31,530 bases of DNA from Burkholderiales bacterium (GTDB lineage Bacteria > Pseudomonadota > Gammaproteobacteria > Burkholderiales > Casimicrobiaceae). Below are positions 16,232-24,528 of the stretch, piece by piece. Below the pieces are notes generated by a model. It was not told the origin of the DNA, did no database searches, and saw only the letters and a program-made list of their open reading frames with translations. Location of the stretch: contig JANXNO010000289.1 of assembly GCA_025354075.1 (NCBI GenBank), positions 1 to 31,530 of the forward strand, in the 5' to 3' direction. The position numbers were made by a program, and so were the translations under genes. The first letter of the stretch is position 1, and each line of letters starts with the position of its first letter.

Positions 16232-18967
16232 GTGAAGATTCATGCCCGCCTTCGCACTGCGCTCGCTGCGCTGCTCAGCAGCAGCATTGCGCTGCAACCG
16301 ATGGTTTCGCTCGCCGCGATCCATCAACTCAGCTACCTGAAAACAGAGTCGCCGACGCTGCAAACCATAGATCTGACGACCAACACCGACTTCGACTTTG
16401 ATACGTCGCCCCCCGTCACGGTGGCTGGTGGAACCGCGATGGATCGCGCCTACGTGACGGCCGTGTTCGCCTCGATGGCGCAAAGCCTGTTCACCATGAC
16501 CGAGGGACGGCACCGCGTCGGCTCGATCTTTGTCTATCGCAACAACCGCTTTGGCAACAACGTCGACATGAAGATGATCGCCCTGACCAAGGGGCGCTCC
16601 AACGCGGCACCGTCCGGCTGGACCAAACGTGATGGCACGTCGAACAACTACATCGTTGATGCTCAGGACAATGCCGAGACGGCAAAAAGTCTGGGGCAGA
16701 CCATTGCCCATGAAAACGGCCACTACATTTACGGGGTGTATGACGAATATCGTGAGGTCGGGAAAGCGCTGGACCCGAACGATGTTGGCGCGCCTTCTGA
16801 TGTGGACACGCCCTTGAACACCATCATGCACAACCAGCAGCTCTACAGCTGGTTCTCGACGCCAGGCGACGTCGCCGATACGTCGGTCAACACCGCGCAC
16901 AAGCGCGCGTTCGGCGGCTCGGCGTGGGAGACGCTGGCACGCGACGGATCACTCGATCCGGCCGGTGGACGCAACGACCAGCGCACCGCGTTTCCGGTGT
17001 TCGCGGGCTTTGTGCCGGCCACCGCTGCTGCGCTGACCAAACCAGTAAACGGCTGGGACGCCGCATTCAAAGTGGTGTTTGTGCCCAATCCATCCAACGT
17101 GGACTATTACGTGATTGCCCGGCAGCTCAGCGCAGAGCAGATGGTCGGCGTCAAGAACGCCGTGATTGCAACACTGCGGCGCCTCACCGTGGGATCCAGC
17201 ACGGCCATCGGCGTGACCACCTATCCCGGTGCGGTGATCGTGCCGACGACTGTGCTCGATAGCGAAGCCAAGCGCGAAGCGGCCATTGCCGCGGTTGACG
17301 CCATCACCGTCGATACGGCGGCGGGCGACATCAACCAGCCTCTCGAAGCGGTGCTCAATGACGTAACCACACTGTATGCCGCCAACACCTACTCACAAGG
17401 TGACGCCATCAGTGTTAACGTATTCGGCAACAGCCAGAGTGCGGTGTCGACTACGATTCGTGACCGCATTCGCGCCCTGCGGATTGCGCTCAACGCCAAC
17501 ATACTTACTTTTGACGGCGTGCAGGCGGGCTCCAGTGCCAAGCGTGCCGTTGCAGTGCCGGATCTCGCAAAAAGCGCGATGCGCGCCAAAGTCACGAGCG
17601 GCAACCTGACACTCGCGCAACTGGCGCATGCTACCGGCGGTCATTTCACCGATGCTCACCGTGCCGAGGCGCTGACCGCAGGCGCGGTCAAGGCACAGCA
17701 CATGTCGGCGGGCGAAGCTGAAGTGGCGCTGGCAGAGATGGACGTCGCGGGCCTTGCCGCGAACGCAACTTTTGAAGTCAAAACGCCGATCCTCGAAAAA
17801 ACTGACGGCAGAATGGTGTTCATGGCTCAATGGGGCGACCATGCCGACAGCAGCAAGTTGCGCTACGAGCTGACCGCACCGGACGGCACACGCTTTGTGC
17901 CCACCAACGCCCAGACCCGTCAAACGCTTGGCGCGGGAGGACTGGTGAATTACGAGTTTGATGCCACGTCGGCGACCGCGCTATTTGAAGTCGCAAAAAG
18001 CTATGTCGGACGAAACGGCGTGTGGACCAGCACCGTGGTGGCCTCTGCGGCAGTGACCTCAGGTATCGGCCAGGAAATCAGCGCAGACAGCGCGCTGCGT
18101 GCCGAGATTGAAGTAATCAACGACGGCACCCCCGACCCCATTATCACCGTGAATGTGGCCGCCAACCGCGCGGTGCAGGGCGCCGCGGCAACAGCCACGT
18201 TCTATGGCGCGGACGGCTCGGTCAAGCTCACCAAAGCGTTGACCGACGACGGCAAAGGTGGTGACCGCAAACCTGGTGACGGCATTTACAGCGCGTCGCT
18301 CGGTAGTCTGCTCGCAGCCGGTCAGTACGACGTGGTGATCAGCGTCACTCAAGGGCCCGGTGGGGCGGTATTCACAACCGCAGGCACCACCAAGCAGGGC
18401 GTGAACGCGGCACCTGAACCCCTGGGTGGCGCGTTCAGCCGGTCTGCTGACACGTTGTTAACCGTCGCGCCGACGACGGTCGTTGAATACTTCGTGCCGT
18501 CATTGCAAAAATACTTCATCACCAGTCGTGAGAACGAAAAAACGGCGCTGGCGCAATTCCCCGGAATCTACACCCTGAGCGGCATGAGTTTCGTTGCAGG
18601 GCCGGGTGCCGCACCGCCTGCGGGCATGCAGCCGATCTGTCGCTTCTACTTTTCGCCGCCGCTCGCCAACACGCATTTTTACGGTGGTCCGGCGGACTGC
18701 GCGACGGTCAGCAGCGCGTTCGCAGGCAACGCAGCCGCGAAAAATGAGGGCATCGACTTCGCGGTCGCGATTCCCGATACGGCGGGCAATTGCCCGGCGG
18801 CGTCCCCCGTGAAGGTGTATCGATCATTTAACAATCGCAGTGCGCAAAACGACGGCAACCATCGCTACACCGTCAGTCTGGCGCGCTACAACCAGATGAC
18901 GGCAGCTGGCTATTCAGCAGAAGGTGCAGTGTTCTGCGCGGCTTCAGCCACTGACGCAGCCCAGTAG
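16232..18967 (+). CDS. Secreted CLCA-like zinc metalloprotease with degenerate VWA-like region and C-terminal DUF5648 domain
   Basis: 911 aa from the GTG at 16232, placed by AAAGGAG (16217-16223) 8 nt upstream; a TTG at 16205 is less likely. A signal peptide (MKIHARLRTALAALLSSSIA...SLAA) directs export. The key motif is HENGHYIYGVYDEY at residues 160-173, matching the HExxHxxxGxxDEY zinc site of calcium-activated chloride channel regulator (CLCA) proteases. A VWA-like region follows (about 285-460), but the expected DxSxS metal site reads IARQLS, so it seems degenerate. At about 640-720 is a beta domain with DDGKGGDRKPGDGIYS, also reminiscent of CLCA C-terminal parts. Residues of about 750-905 (EYFVPSLQKYFITS, THFYGGPADC, HRYTVSLARYN) resemble DUF5648. 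No membrane anchor is seen. The target is unknown. Confidence 0.75.
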   Translation: MKIHARLRTALAALLSSSIALQPMVSLAAIHQLSYLKTESPTLQTIDLTTNTDFDFDTSPPVTVAGGTAMDRAYVTAVFASMAQSLFTMTEGRHRVGSIFVYRNNRFGNNVDMKMIALTKGRSNAAPSGWTKRDGTSNNYIVDAQDNAETAKSLGQTIAHENGHYIYGVYDEYREVGKALDPNDVGAPSDVDTPLNTIMHNQQLYSWFSTPGDVADTSVNTAHKRAFGGSAWETLARDGSLDPAGGRNDQRTAFPVFAGFVPATAAALTKPVNGWDAAFKVVFVPNPSNVDYYVIARQLSAEQMVGVKNAVIATLRRLTVGSSTAIGVTTYPGAVIVPTTVLDSEAKREAAIAAVDAITVDTAAGDINQPLEAVLNDVTTLYAANTYSQGDAISVNVFGNSQSAVSTTIRDRIRALRIALNANILTFDGVQAGSSAKRAVAVPDLAKSAMRAKVTSGNLTLAQLAHATGGHFTDAHRAEALTAGAVKAQHMSAGEAEVALAEMDVAGLAANATFEVKTPILEKTDGRMVFMAQWGDHADSSKLRYELTAPDGTRFVPTNAQTRQTLGAGGLVNYEFDATSATALFEVAKSYVGRNGVWTSTVVASAAVTSGIGQEISADSALRAEIEVINDGTPDPIITVNVAANRAVQGAAATATFYGADGSVKLTKALTDDGKGGDRKPGDGIYSASLGSLLAAGQYDVVISVTQGPGGAVFTTAGTTKQGVNAAPEPLGGAFSRSADTLLTVAPTTVVEYFVPSLQKYFITSRENEKTALAQFPGIYTLSGMSFVAGPGAAPPAGMQPICRFYFSPPLANTHFYGGPADCATVSSAFAGNAAAKNEGIDFAVAIPDTAGNCPAASPVKVYRSFNNRSAQNDGNHRYTVSLARYNQMTAAGYSAEGAVFCAASATDAAQ

Positions 18968-19013
18968 CCGATCAGTAGCAGCACACGCCAACAGTCGCGA
19001 CCGAGCGTGAGCC

Positions 19014-19736
19014 ATGCCCGACCTGCAAAACAGACGCGTCGCTGACCCATTCAGTGGCGCGTATGGGCTCGCCTCCGCCCTGCGACAAAAAAGTTTCGAA
19101 CGGATGCATGTGCAGGCCGGCCAGTGCGTGCTTGATGTCGGTTGCGGCACCGGAGCCGATGCGCTGGCACTCGCGCATCGGGTAGGCGACGGCGGCAGCG
19201 TCCACGGCGTTGACTACGACGGGGCGATGATCGCGCAGGCCGCACTTCGGGCACGCGCAGAAAACGTCGCTGACCGCGTGAGCTATCACCACGCCAATGC
19301 CACCGCGCTGCCGTGGCCCGACAACCACTTTAATGCCAGCCGCAGTGACCGAATCCTTCAGCACATGCTCGATCCCGAGCACGGCGTCGACGAGCAACTG
19401 CGAGTCACACGCCCCGGCGGTTGGCTGGTGGTCATCAGCGGCGACTGGTCAACACTATCGATTGCCAGCGATGAGCCAGATATGGCGAGCCGCCACGCGT
19501 ACTTTGTAGCGACGCTCGTGGTTGACAACCCGATCTCGGGGCGCTGCCTGCGTAACCTCTTCGTGCAACGTGGCCTGCTAGACGTCGAAATTGATGTGCA
19601 ACCCGTTTTTCGCGCCGCCATCAACCCCGCAAAGTGCTGGCTGAACAGCCTCGAACCTGCCGCAGCCGCCGCTGGGCTATTTGCCAGCGCGAATGTGGTG
19701 ACGGTGTCCGGTCGAAAGCCGCCCGTTAGCGCGTAA
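19014..19736 (+). CDS. Class I SAM-dependent methyltransferase
   Basis: 240 aa. The SAM-binding motif I is VLDVGCGTGADALAL at about residues 39-53, followed by an acidic motif II (VHGVDYDGAMI), NATALPW as motif III, and the post-strand RPGGWLVV. These place it with the ubiquinone/menaquinone-biosynthesis-like Methyltransf_11/25 group. A SDRILQHMLDP segment occupies the place of the usual catalytic-site helix. The acceptor substrate cannot be inferred. The start is the ATG 46 nt after the CLCA-like gene, so the two may be cotranscribed. Small-molecule methylation is the usual role of such stand-alone proteins. Confidence 0.85.
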   Translation: MPDLQNRRVADPFSGAYGLASALRQKSFERMHVQAGQCVLDVGCGTGADALALAHRVGDGGSVHGVDYDGAMIAQAALRARAENVADRVSYHHANATALPWPDNHFNASRSDRILQHMLDPEHGVDEQLRVTRPGGWLVVISGDWSTLSIASDEPDMASRHAYFVATLVVDNPISGRCLRNLFVQRGLLDVEIDVQPVFRAAINPAKCWLNSLEPAAAAAGLFASANVVTVSGRKPPVSA

Positions 19737-19738
19737 CC

Positions 19739-19756
19739 CGCGTCGCGCCGATGCTG
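19739..19756 (+). repeat. 18-nt exact repeat, copy 2
   Basis: Identical to 13412-13429 (CGCGTCGCGCCGATGCTG) and begins two bases after the methyltransferase stop codon. Confidence 0.45.
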
Positions 19757-19860
19757 CGCTACCGGCACCGTTCGGCCGCGAAATTCGCAGGCAGGATCAT
19801 CGCGGCTAAGTCGCTCGCCTTGCACGGCGACAACTTTGTACTGAAAATACGATTAGCAAT

Positions 19861-19918
19861 GGGCTAGGTACGTATTTTAGTCAAAAGTCGACTTATGACT
19901 TATACGTGCCCTTTGCCC
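19861..19918 (+). repeat. Copy C of the dispersed GGGC...CGACTT...GCCC element
   Basis: This 58-nt copy begins GGGCTAGG and ends GCCC, with CGACTT at offset 28 inside the palindrome AAGTCGACTT. The interior can pair through AGTCA/TGACT and TACGT/ACGTA arms. The bases after it share GAATGG at the same offset as copy A. It lies in the long intergenic stretch after the methyltransferase; from 19919 to about 20100 I see no other clear feature. Confidence 0.62.
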
Positions 19919-20120
19919 AAAGAGAATGGCGCTTTCACTAAAAAGCTATAACCCTGTCGCGTCGCTGCTACGGCTGGATGCGGAACGTTCCGATTACGTG
20001 GCCGGGGGCTATTCATCGCGCGACGCTCGCTGTAGCATCAACGCCCGTGCATAAATCTTGCCGTTCTGACCACAAGTTGGCAACGCAGCGATTTCCTCCC
20101 GCACCAGAAAGGACGCCCCA

Positions 20121-20243
20121 ATGCAGACCGCACTCATCTTCTCCCTCAGCGCCATTCATGGCCTGACTGGCGTCACGATGGTTAATCCGGTTGCCGCATT
20201 GGCTGGACGTCCGTCTTGGGGATACCCCAGTCGCCCGCGTTGA
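20121..20243 (+). CDS. 40-codon putative leader peptide upstream of the MFS exporter gene
   Basis: The ORF encodes MQTALIFSLSAIHGLTGVTM followed by 20 residues ending WGYPSRPR. It has a strong ribosome binding site, AAAGGA (20108-20113), 7 nt before the ATG. The second half contains five prolines, four of them in the last dozen codons, and the stop codon lies inside a 9-bp RNA stem. The position, just upstream of a terminator-like hairpin and an exporter gene, fits a regulatory leader peptide whose translation changes RNA folding. It may instead be a small hydrophobic protein in its own right. I recognise no homologue. Confidence 0.45.
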   Translation: MQTALIFSLSAIHGLTGVTMVNPVAALAGRPSWGYPSRPR

Positions 20244-20325
20244 AACGTTAGCTGCCGAGCGTTTTTTGGCGTCTCACTGAGGCGATCAGCGCCTCTCGTT
20301 TCAACCTCCGTCCGCGATCCAGCCA
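20200..20325 (+). ncRNA. Structured leader RNA with nested complementary segments
   Basis: Four stems can be drawn. An outer one pairs TGGCTGGA (20200-20207) with TCCAGCCA (20318-20325). TGGGG-ATA-CCCCA is at 20217-20229. A third pairs GTTGAAACG (20239-20247) with CGTTTCAAC (20297-20305). Within that is GAGGCG-ATCAG-CGCCTC (20279-20295). The structure overlaps the end and stop codon of the leader ORF, so a ribosome there would disrupt the 9-bp and outer stems. I cannot match it to a known riboswitch class. Confidence 0.45.
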
Positions 20326-20333
20326 CATGTGGC

Positions 20334-20372
20334 CGTCATGCTGATGTTCAGCATGACGTCATATTCTTTTTT
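20334..20372 (+). terminator. Terminator-like hairpin in the MFS leader
   Basis: CGTCATGCTGA (20334-20344) pairs perfectly over 11 bp with TCAGCATGACG (20348-20358) around a TGT loop, and TTCTTTTTT follows after a few bases. It lies about 75 nt before the MFS start codon and downstream of the structured leader, where a transcription attenuator would be expected. Confidence 0.55.
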
Positions 20373-20448
20373 CCGCCGTGATGGGCGTGCGCCGTGGTCA
20401 TCCACGTCGCGTTGGCCTCTCCGACCGTTGATTTTTTAGAGGTTTGCC

Positions 20449-21768
20449 ATGCAAGCTGTTCTGACACTGTTTTTCTGGTTACAGTCGCGATTGCGATCCG
20501 CGCTTCGTTTGCCGGCCCTGCCCGCAAACGATCTGCTGCGCGACGCCAACTACCGACGCATTTTTGCGTCGGTGGTGATCACCCATTTCGGCGCGCAAAT
20601 TACTATGCTCGCGCTGCCTTTGACGGCAGCGACGGTGCTCAATGCGTCGCCAACGCAAATGGGGTTTTTAATGGCGTTCGAGCTGGCACCGTTCGTGTTG
20701 CTGTCTTTGCCCGCGGGCGTGTGGCTGGATCGCGTGCGCAAATTGCCGGTGTATGTGATCGGCGAATCGGCGTTCGCGCTGGCGCTCATCACGGTGCCAA
20801 TTGCAGCGTGGACGGGCGTGCTGTCGATGACGTGGCTTTACGTCGTCGGCATCGTACTGGGCTGCGTGCATGTGTTCGGTGGAACGGCGGCGCAAATCGT
20901 GCTGACGCAGATTGTTTCGCGTGACCGGTTGGTGGAAGCGCACAGCAAAAATGCGCTGGCCGTATCGGGTTCCGAGATAGCGGGGCCGGGGCTTGCCGGG
21001 GCATTGATCAAAATTCTCGGTGCGCCAATCGCGATTGCATTTGATGCGCTTTTGATTGCGGGATCGGTGCTGCTACTGCGCGGCATTCGGGTTGACGAGA
21101 AGCTCGTTGACCACGGAGACGCAAACTTTATGACGCAACTGCGTGAAGGCTTGCGCTTCGTTGCGCGCACGAAAATGTTGTGGACGCTGGCGCTATTTGT
21201 GGGCTGCTGGCAATTGCTGCATCACATGGCAAGCGTGGTGCAGATTCTGGTGGCGACGCGGGAGCTCGGCATGAGCGCGCAGTCGATTGGCTTTTGCTAT
21301 GTCGGCATGGGCGTTGGCACCATTCTGGCAAGCGTGTACGGCAAGCGCGTATCGGACAAATTCGGGCCAGGGCCAACCATTGTGGCGGGCATTGCCGTGA
21401 GCGCGATGGGCTGGCTGGCATTGTCGGTTGCACCGGTGAACGCGTTTGGCGTGGTTCTGTTCGGCTTCATGCTGACCTGTTTTTCTGGCGGTGCGACGTT
21501 GATGTTCGTCAACTTTCTGTCGTTGCGACAAGCGGTCACACCAGAACCGTTGCTCGGTCGCATGACCAGCACCATGCGCTGGTTGATTTTGATCGGCGCA
21601 GGCCCCGGCGCGCTGATTGGCGGCTACATCGGCGAACACGTCGGGCTGCGCGCGTCACTGGCGTGCGCGGGCCTGGGCGCGCTGCTGTTGACGCTGTTCG
21701 CATGGCGCAGCACGGTGATGATGGGCACGCGCAGTTTGCCTTCACAAGCGCTGCATCACCGACTGTAG
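20449..21768 (+). CDS. MFS exporter, enterobactin-exporter (EntS)-like family
   Basis: 439 aa, ATG start with AGAGG (20438-20442) 6 nt upstream. The protein has about twelve hydrophobic segments and the MFS A-motif region GVWLDRVRKLPVY between helices 2 and 3, a hallmark of drug/H+ antiporters. The overall pattern (NYRRIFASVVITHFGAQITMLALPLTA at the start, QAVTPEPLLGRMTSTMRW near helix 10) fits the MFS_3 group that includes siderophore and macrolide exporters. It would extrude a small molecule across the inner membrane. It is preceded by the leader ORF and terminator-like hairpin, and followed after about 70 nt by an ABC exporter gene. The substrate is unknown. Confidence 0.88.
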   Translation: MQAVLTLFFWLQSRLRSALRLPALPANDLLRDANYRRIFASVVITHFGAQITMLALPLTAATVLNASPTQMGFLMAFELAPFVLLSLPAGVWLDRVRKLPVYVIGESAFALALITVPIAAWTGVLSMTWLYVVGIVLGCVHVFGGTAAQIVLTQIVSRDRLVEAHSKNALAVSGSEIAGPGLAGALIKILGAPIAIAFDALLIAGSVLLLRGIRVDEKLVDHGDANFMTQLREGLRFVARTKMLWTLALFVGCWQLLHHMASVVQILVATRELGMSAQSIGFCYVGMGVGTILASVYGKRVSDKFGPGPTIVAGIAVSAMGWLALSVAPVNAFGVVLFGFMLTCFSGGATLMFVNFLSLRQAVTPEPLLGRMTSTMRWLILIGAGPGALIGGYIGEHVGLRASLACAGLGALLLTLFAWRSTVMMGTRSLPSQALHHRL

Positions 21769-21805
21769 GGCGCGCTGCACACCCTGACATACACACCGAA
21801 TGTGC

Positions 21806-21824
21806 GGGTGCGCGGAGCGCACCC
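21806..21824. repeat. REP-like hairpin GGGTGCGC-GGA-GCGCACCC
   Basis: A perfect 8-bp, very GC-rich stem with a 3-nt loop, flanked by CTAT, between the MFS and ABC genes. It resembles the repetitive extragenic palindromes common in proteobacteria, but I see only one copy here, so repetition is not shown. It could also act as an mRNA stabiliser or weak terminator between the two genes. Confidence 0.4.
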
Positions 21825-21838
21825 TATGACGAAACTGG

Positions 21839-23719
21839 ATGAACGTTATGTACCAATTTTTTGAGCGGCTGGTTGAGCCCTATCCTGACGCGCCGCCGAC
21901 TGCACCGCCCAAGGCTCTGTGGCCGTTTTTGTGGGAATGCACGCGCGGATTGCGGCCCTATATTTTTTCCGTGACATTTGCGGCTGGATGCATCGGCCTG
22001 ATCGAAGCGCTGCTCTACACCATGCTCGGCCGCGTGGTCGACTGGCTGGCAAAAACTGATCCATCGCGACTGTGGCAAGAGCAGCGCTCAGGCTTGTTGA
22101 CGCTGGTGGGTTTACTGGTGCTGAGTCCGGTAATGGTGACAATGTTTGCGTTCTTTAAACATCAAACCATCATGGGCAATTTTCCGATGCGCTTGCGCTG
22201 GAATTTTCATCGCCTGATGCTGGCACAGAGCATGAGCTTTTACAGCAACGAATTCGCCGGACGCATCGCGGCCAAGGTGATGCAAACCGCGCTCGCTGTG
22301 CGCGACGTATGGATGATCCTGACCGACGTGATGGTGTTCGTAATCATCTACTTTGTGACGATGGTGATCAGCGTCGGTGGCTTCGACTGGCGCATCACGT
22401 TGCCGTTTTTGGTGTGGGTTGTGGGCTATGGCTGCGCCTGCTGGTATTTCGTGCCGAAGCTCGGTCGCGTTGGGCAGGCGCAGGCCGACGCCCGCTCGCT
22501 GATGACTGGGCGCATCACCGATGCATACACCAACATCTCGACCGTGAAGCTGTTTTCTCACACGCAGCGCGAAGCATCGTTCGCCAAAAGTGCTATGCAG
22601 GACTTCATGTCAACGGTGTATCAGCAATGGCGCTTCATCACTGCATTCGATATCGTGCACCACACACTGCTCATTCTTCTCGTGCTCTCAACCGTCGGCG
22701 TCACCCTGTGGCTGTGGGCGGACGGTGCGGCGGGTGTGGGCGCGGTCGCTGCGGCCACGGCGATGGCGCTGCGTTTGAACGGCTTGTCGAACTGGGTGAT
22801 GTGGGAGCTGGCCGGGCTGTTTGAACATATCGGCACCGTACGTGATGGCATGGCCACGCTGTCGCAGCCGCACACTGTGAACGACGTGCCGGACGCGAAA
22901 ACTCTGCAAGTACCGCGCGGCGAAATTCGCTTCGAAAACGTGACCTTCGCGTACGGTCAGGAGCGTCATGTGGACGCCCCCGCAACGGCGGTCAGGCCCG
23001 CGACAAAACCCGTCATTGAAGGATTGACGCTCACCATTCGCCCCGGCGAAAAAATTGGTCTGGTCGGTCGCTCCGGTGCAGGCAAATCGACCATCGTGAA
23101 TTTGCTGTTGCGCTTTCATGATCTGGAAAGCGGACGCATTTTGATCGATGGCACCGACATCGCAAAGGTCACACAAGACAGCCTGCGCAGCAACATCGGC
23201 ATGGTCACGCAAGACACTTCGCTGCTGCACCGCTCGGTGCGCGACAACATTTTGTATGGCCGCCCCGATGCGGTAGACGCCGACATGCGGCATGCCGCCA
23301 CGCGCGCCGAAGCGCACGAATTCATCGCGAAGCTCGCAGATCAAAAAGGCCGCACCGCTTACGACGCTCACGTGGGAGAACGCGGTGTCAAGCTCTCCGG
23401 CGGGCAGCGCCAGCGCATTGCGATTGCGCGCGTGATGTTGAAAGACGCGCCGATATTGCTTTTGGATGAAGCGACCAGCGCGCTGGACTCTGAAGTCGAA
23501 GCTGCAATTCAGCAGAGTTTGTATCGCCTGATGCAAGGCAAAACGGTCGTCGCTATTGCCCACCGGTTGTCAACCATTGCGGCTATGGATCGGCTGATCG
23601 TACTCGACGAAGGGCGCGTGGTTGAAGAAGGCGATCACAAGTCGCTGCTAGCGAAAGATGGACTGTACGCGCGACTGTGGACGCATCAGAGCGGCGGTTT
23701 TTTGGGGGAATCGGATTAG
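21839..23719 (+). CDS. Half-size ABC exporter (fused permease and ATPase)
   Basis: 626 aa. The N-terminal about 340 residues hold six predicted membrane helices of an ABC exporter type 1 domain. The C-terminal part is the nucleotide-binding domain with Walker A VGRSGAGKST, Q-loop MVTQDTSLLH, signature LSGGQRQRIAIARVML, Walker B ILLLDEATSALD and H-loop AIAHRLSTI. All catalytic residues are present. It resembles MsbA/MdlB-like half transporters, which work as dimers to export lipids, drugs or peptides. The ATG at 21839 is weakly supported; another in-frame ATG at 21848 exists. It shares the strand with the MFS gene but is separated from it by a stable hairpin. It ends 5 nt before the convergent reductase gene. 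Confidence 0.93.
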   Translation: MNVMYQFFERLVEPYPDAPPTAPPKALWPFLWECTRGLRPYIFSVTFAAGCIGLIEALLYTMLGRVVDWLAKTDPSRLWQEQRSGLLTLVGLLVLSPVMVTMFAFFKHQTIMGNFPMRLRWNFHRLMLAQSMSFYSNEFAGRIAAKVMQTALAVRDVWMILTDVMVFVIIYFVTMVISVGGFDWRITLPFLVWVVGYGCACWYFVPKLGRVGQAQADARSLMTGRITDAYTNISTVKLFSHTQREASFAKSAMQDFMSTVYQQWRFITAFDIVHHTLLILLVLSTVGVTLWLWADGAAGVGAVAAATAMALRLNGLSNWVMWELAGLFEHIGTVRDGMATLSQPHTVNDVPDAKTLQVPRGEIRFENVTFAYGQERHVDAPATAVRPATKPVIEGLTLTIRPGEKIGLVGRSGAGKSTIVNLLLRFHDLESGRILIDGTDIAKVTQDSLRSNIGMVTQDTSLLHRSVRDNILYGRPDAVDADMRHAATRAEAHEFIAKLADQKGRTAYDAHVGERGVKLSGGQRQRIAIARVMLKDAPILLLDEATSALDSEVEAAIQQSLYRLMQGKTVVAIAHRLSTIAAMDRLIVLDEGRVVEEGDHKSLLAKDGLYARLWTHQSGGFLGESD

Positions 23720-23724
23720 CGACG

Positions 23725-24495
23725 CTACCAGTAAGCCTCAACCGTAATATGCCCCGGATGTTTCGGTCGATGCTTGCGCAATCCGCGCGCTTGCAACACC
23801 GCTATCGTGTCCTTGACCATCTCCGGGTTGCCGCAGAGCATGCAGTGTGCGGTTTCGGCGGTGAGTTTGATGCCAGCGCGCGCTTCGAGACTTCCGTCGA
23901 TGATCGCTCCCGGGATGCGTCCGTGAATCGCACCCGGAACAACCTCGCGCGACACGAATGGTATGTACCGGAAGCGCTCGCCGTAGTGTCGCGCGATGGC
24001 ATCAATTTGATCACGATAAGTCAGCTCTGCTGCCGTACGCACCGCATGCACAAACACGATGCGTTCGAATTTCTTCCACGGCGCGTCCGTTTTCATAAAC
24101 GATAAATACGGCCCAATCGCGGTGCCGGTGGACAGGCCCCAAAGCACCCTGGCATCGGGCACTTCGGGCATGGTGAAAAAGCCATTGGTGCGCGGCGATG
24201 CGTACAACACGTCACAGACCTTAAGCGCATGTAAATGCGGCGACAGAATGCCACCCGCTGCCGTCTCCACTTTGCTGAGGATGATTTCGTACGGTCGCTC
24301 GCTAGGGGCGTTCACCAGCGAGTACGCGCGCATGACAATGTCCTCAGCGCTCGAACTATCCGTCAGGCGCAAGCCCACCCTACAGAATTGTCCTGCATTG
24401 AAGCGGTCCAGCTCGGCCTCAAACTGCAATGAAAACAGCGTCGGCGTATGGTCGGTACGGCCAACCACGCGAGCTTCGATAAACTTAGGAGACAT
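23725..24495 (-). CDS. fpr: Ferredoxin/flavodoxin-NADP+ reductase
   Basis: 256 aa from the ATG at 24495; a TTG two codons upstream is less likely, and AAGAG sits 5 nt before the ATG. FAD-binding is shown by MRAYSLVNAP (RxYS motif) and the SPHLHALKVCD segment. NADP-binding is shown by LWGLSTGTAIGPYLSF and CGNPEMV. The C-terminal VEAYW ends in an aromatic residue stacking on the flavin, typical of bacterial subclass I Fpr. It transfers electrons between NADPH and ferredoxin or flavodoxin, with roles in oxidative-stress defence and in feeding ferredoxin-dependent enzymes; it could supply the P450, but there is no linkage beyond the shared window. Divergent from the HAD gene with only 33 nt between start codons. 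Confidence 0.93.
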   Translation of the reverse strand: MSPKFIEARVVGRTDHTPTLFSLQFEAELDRFNAGQFCRVGLRLTDSSSAEDIVMRAYSLVNAPSERPYEIILSKVETAAGGILSPHLHALKVCDVLYASPRTNGFFTMPEVPDARVLWGLSTGTAIGPYLSFMKTDAPWKKFERIVFVHAVRTAAELTYRDQIDAIARHYGERFRYIPFVSREVVPGAIHGRIPGAIIDGSLEARAGIKLTAETAHCMLCGNPEMVKDTIAVLQARGLRKHRPKHPGHITVEAYW

Positions 24496-24528
24496 AAGCA
24501 ACTCTTGACAACAGAAAAGGGATTTTAC

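Noticed and set aside
19978..20166. 62-aa ORF upstream of the leader peptide
   Set aside because: Overlaps the better supported leader ORF in another frame and has no ribosome binding site.
22688..23563. 291-aa minus-strand open frame within the ABC exporter
   Set aside because: Antisense to the conserved nucleotide-binding domain; no domain seen.
24448..24528. N-terminal extension of the HAD protein
   Set aside because: It overlaps the divergent fpr start, and the GTG at 24529 has a strong ribosome binding site just before the HAD motif.
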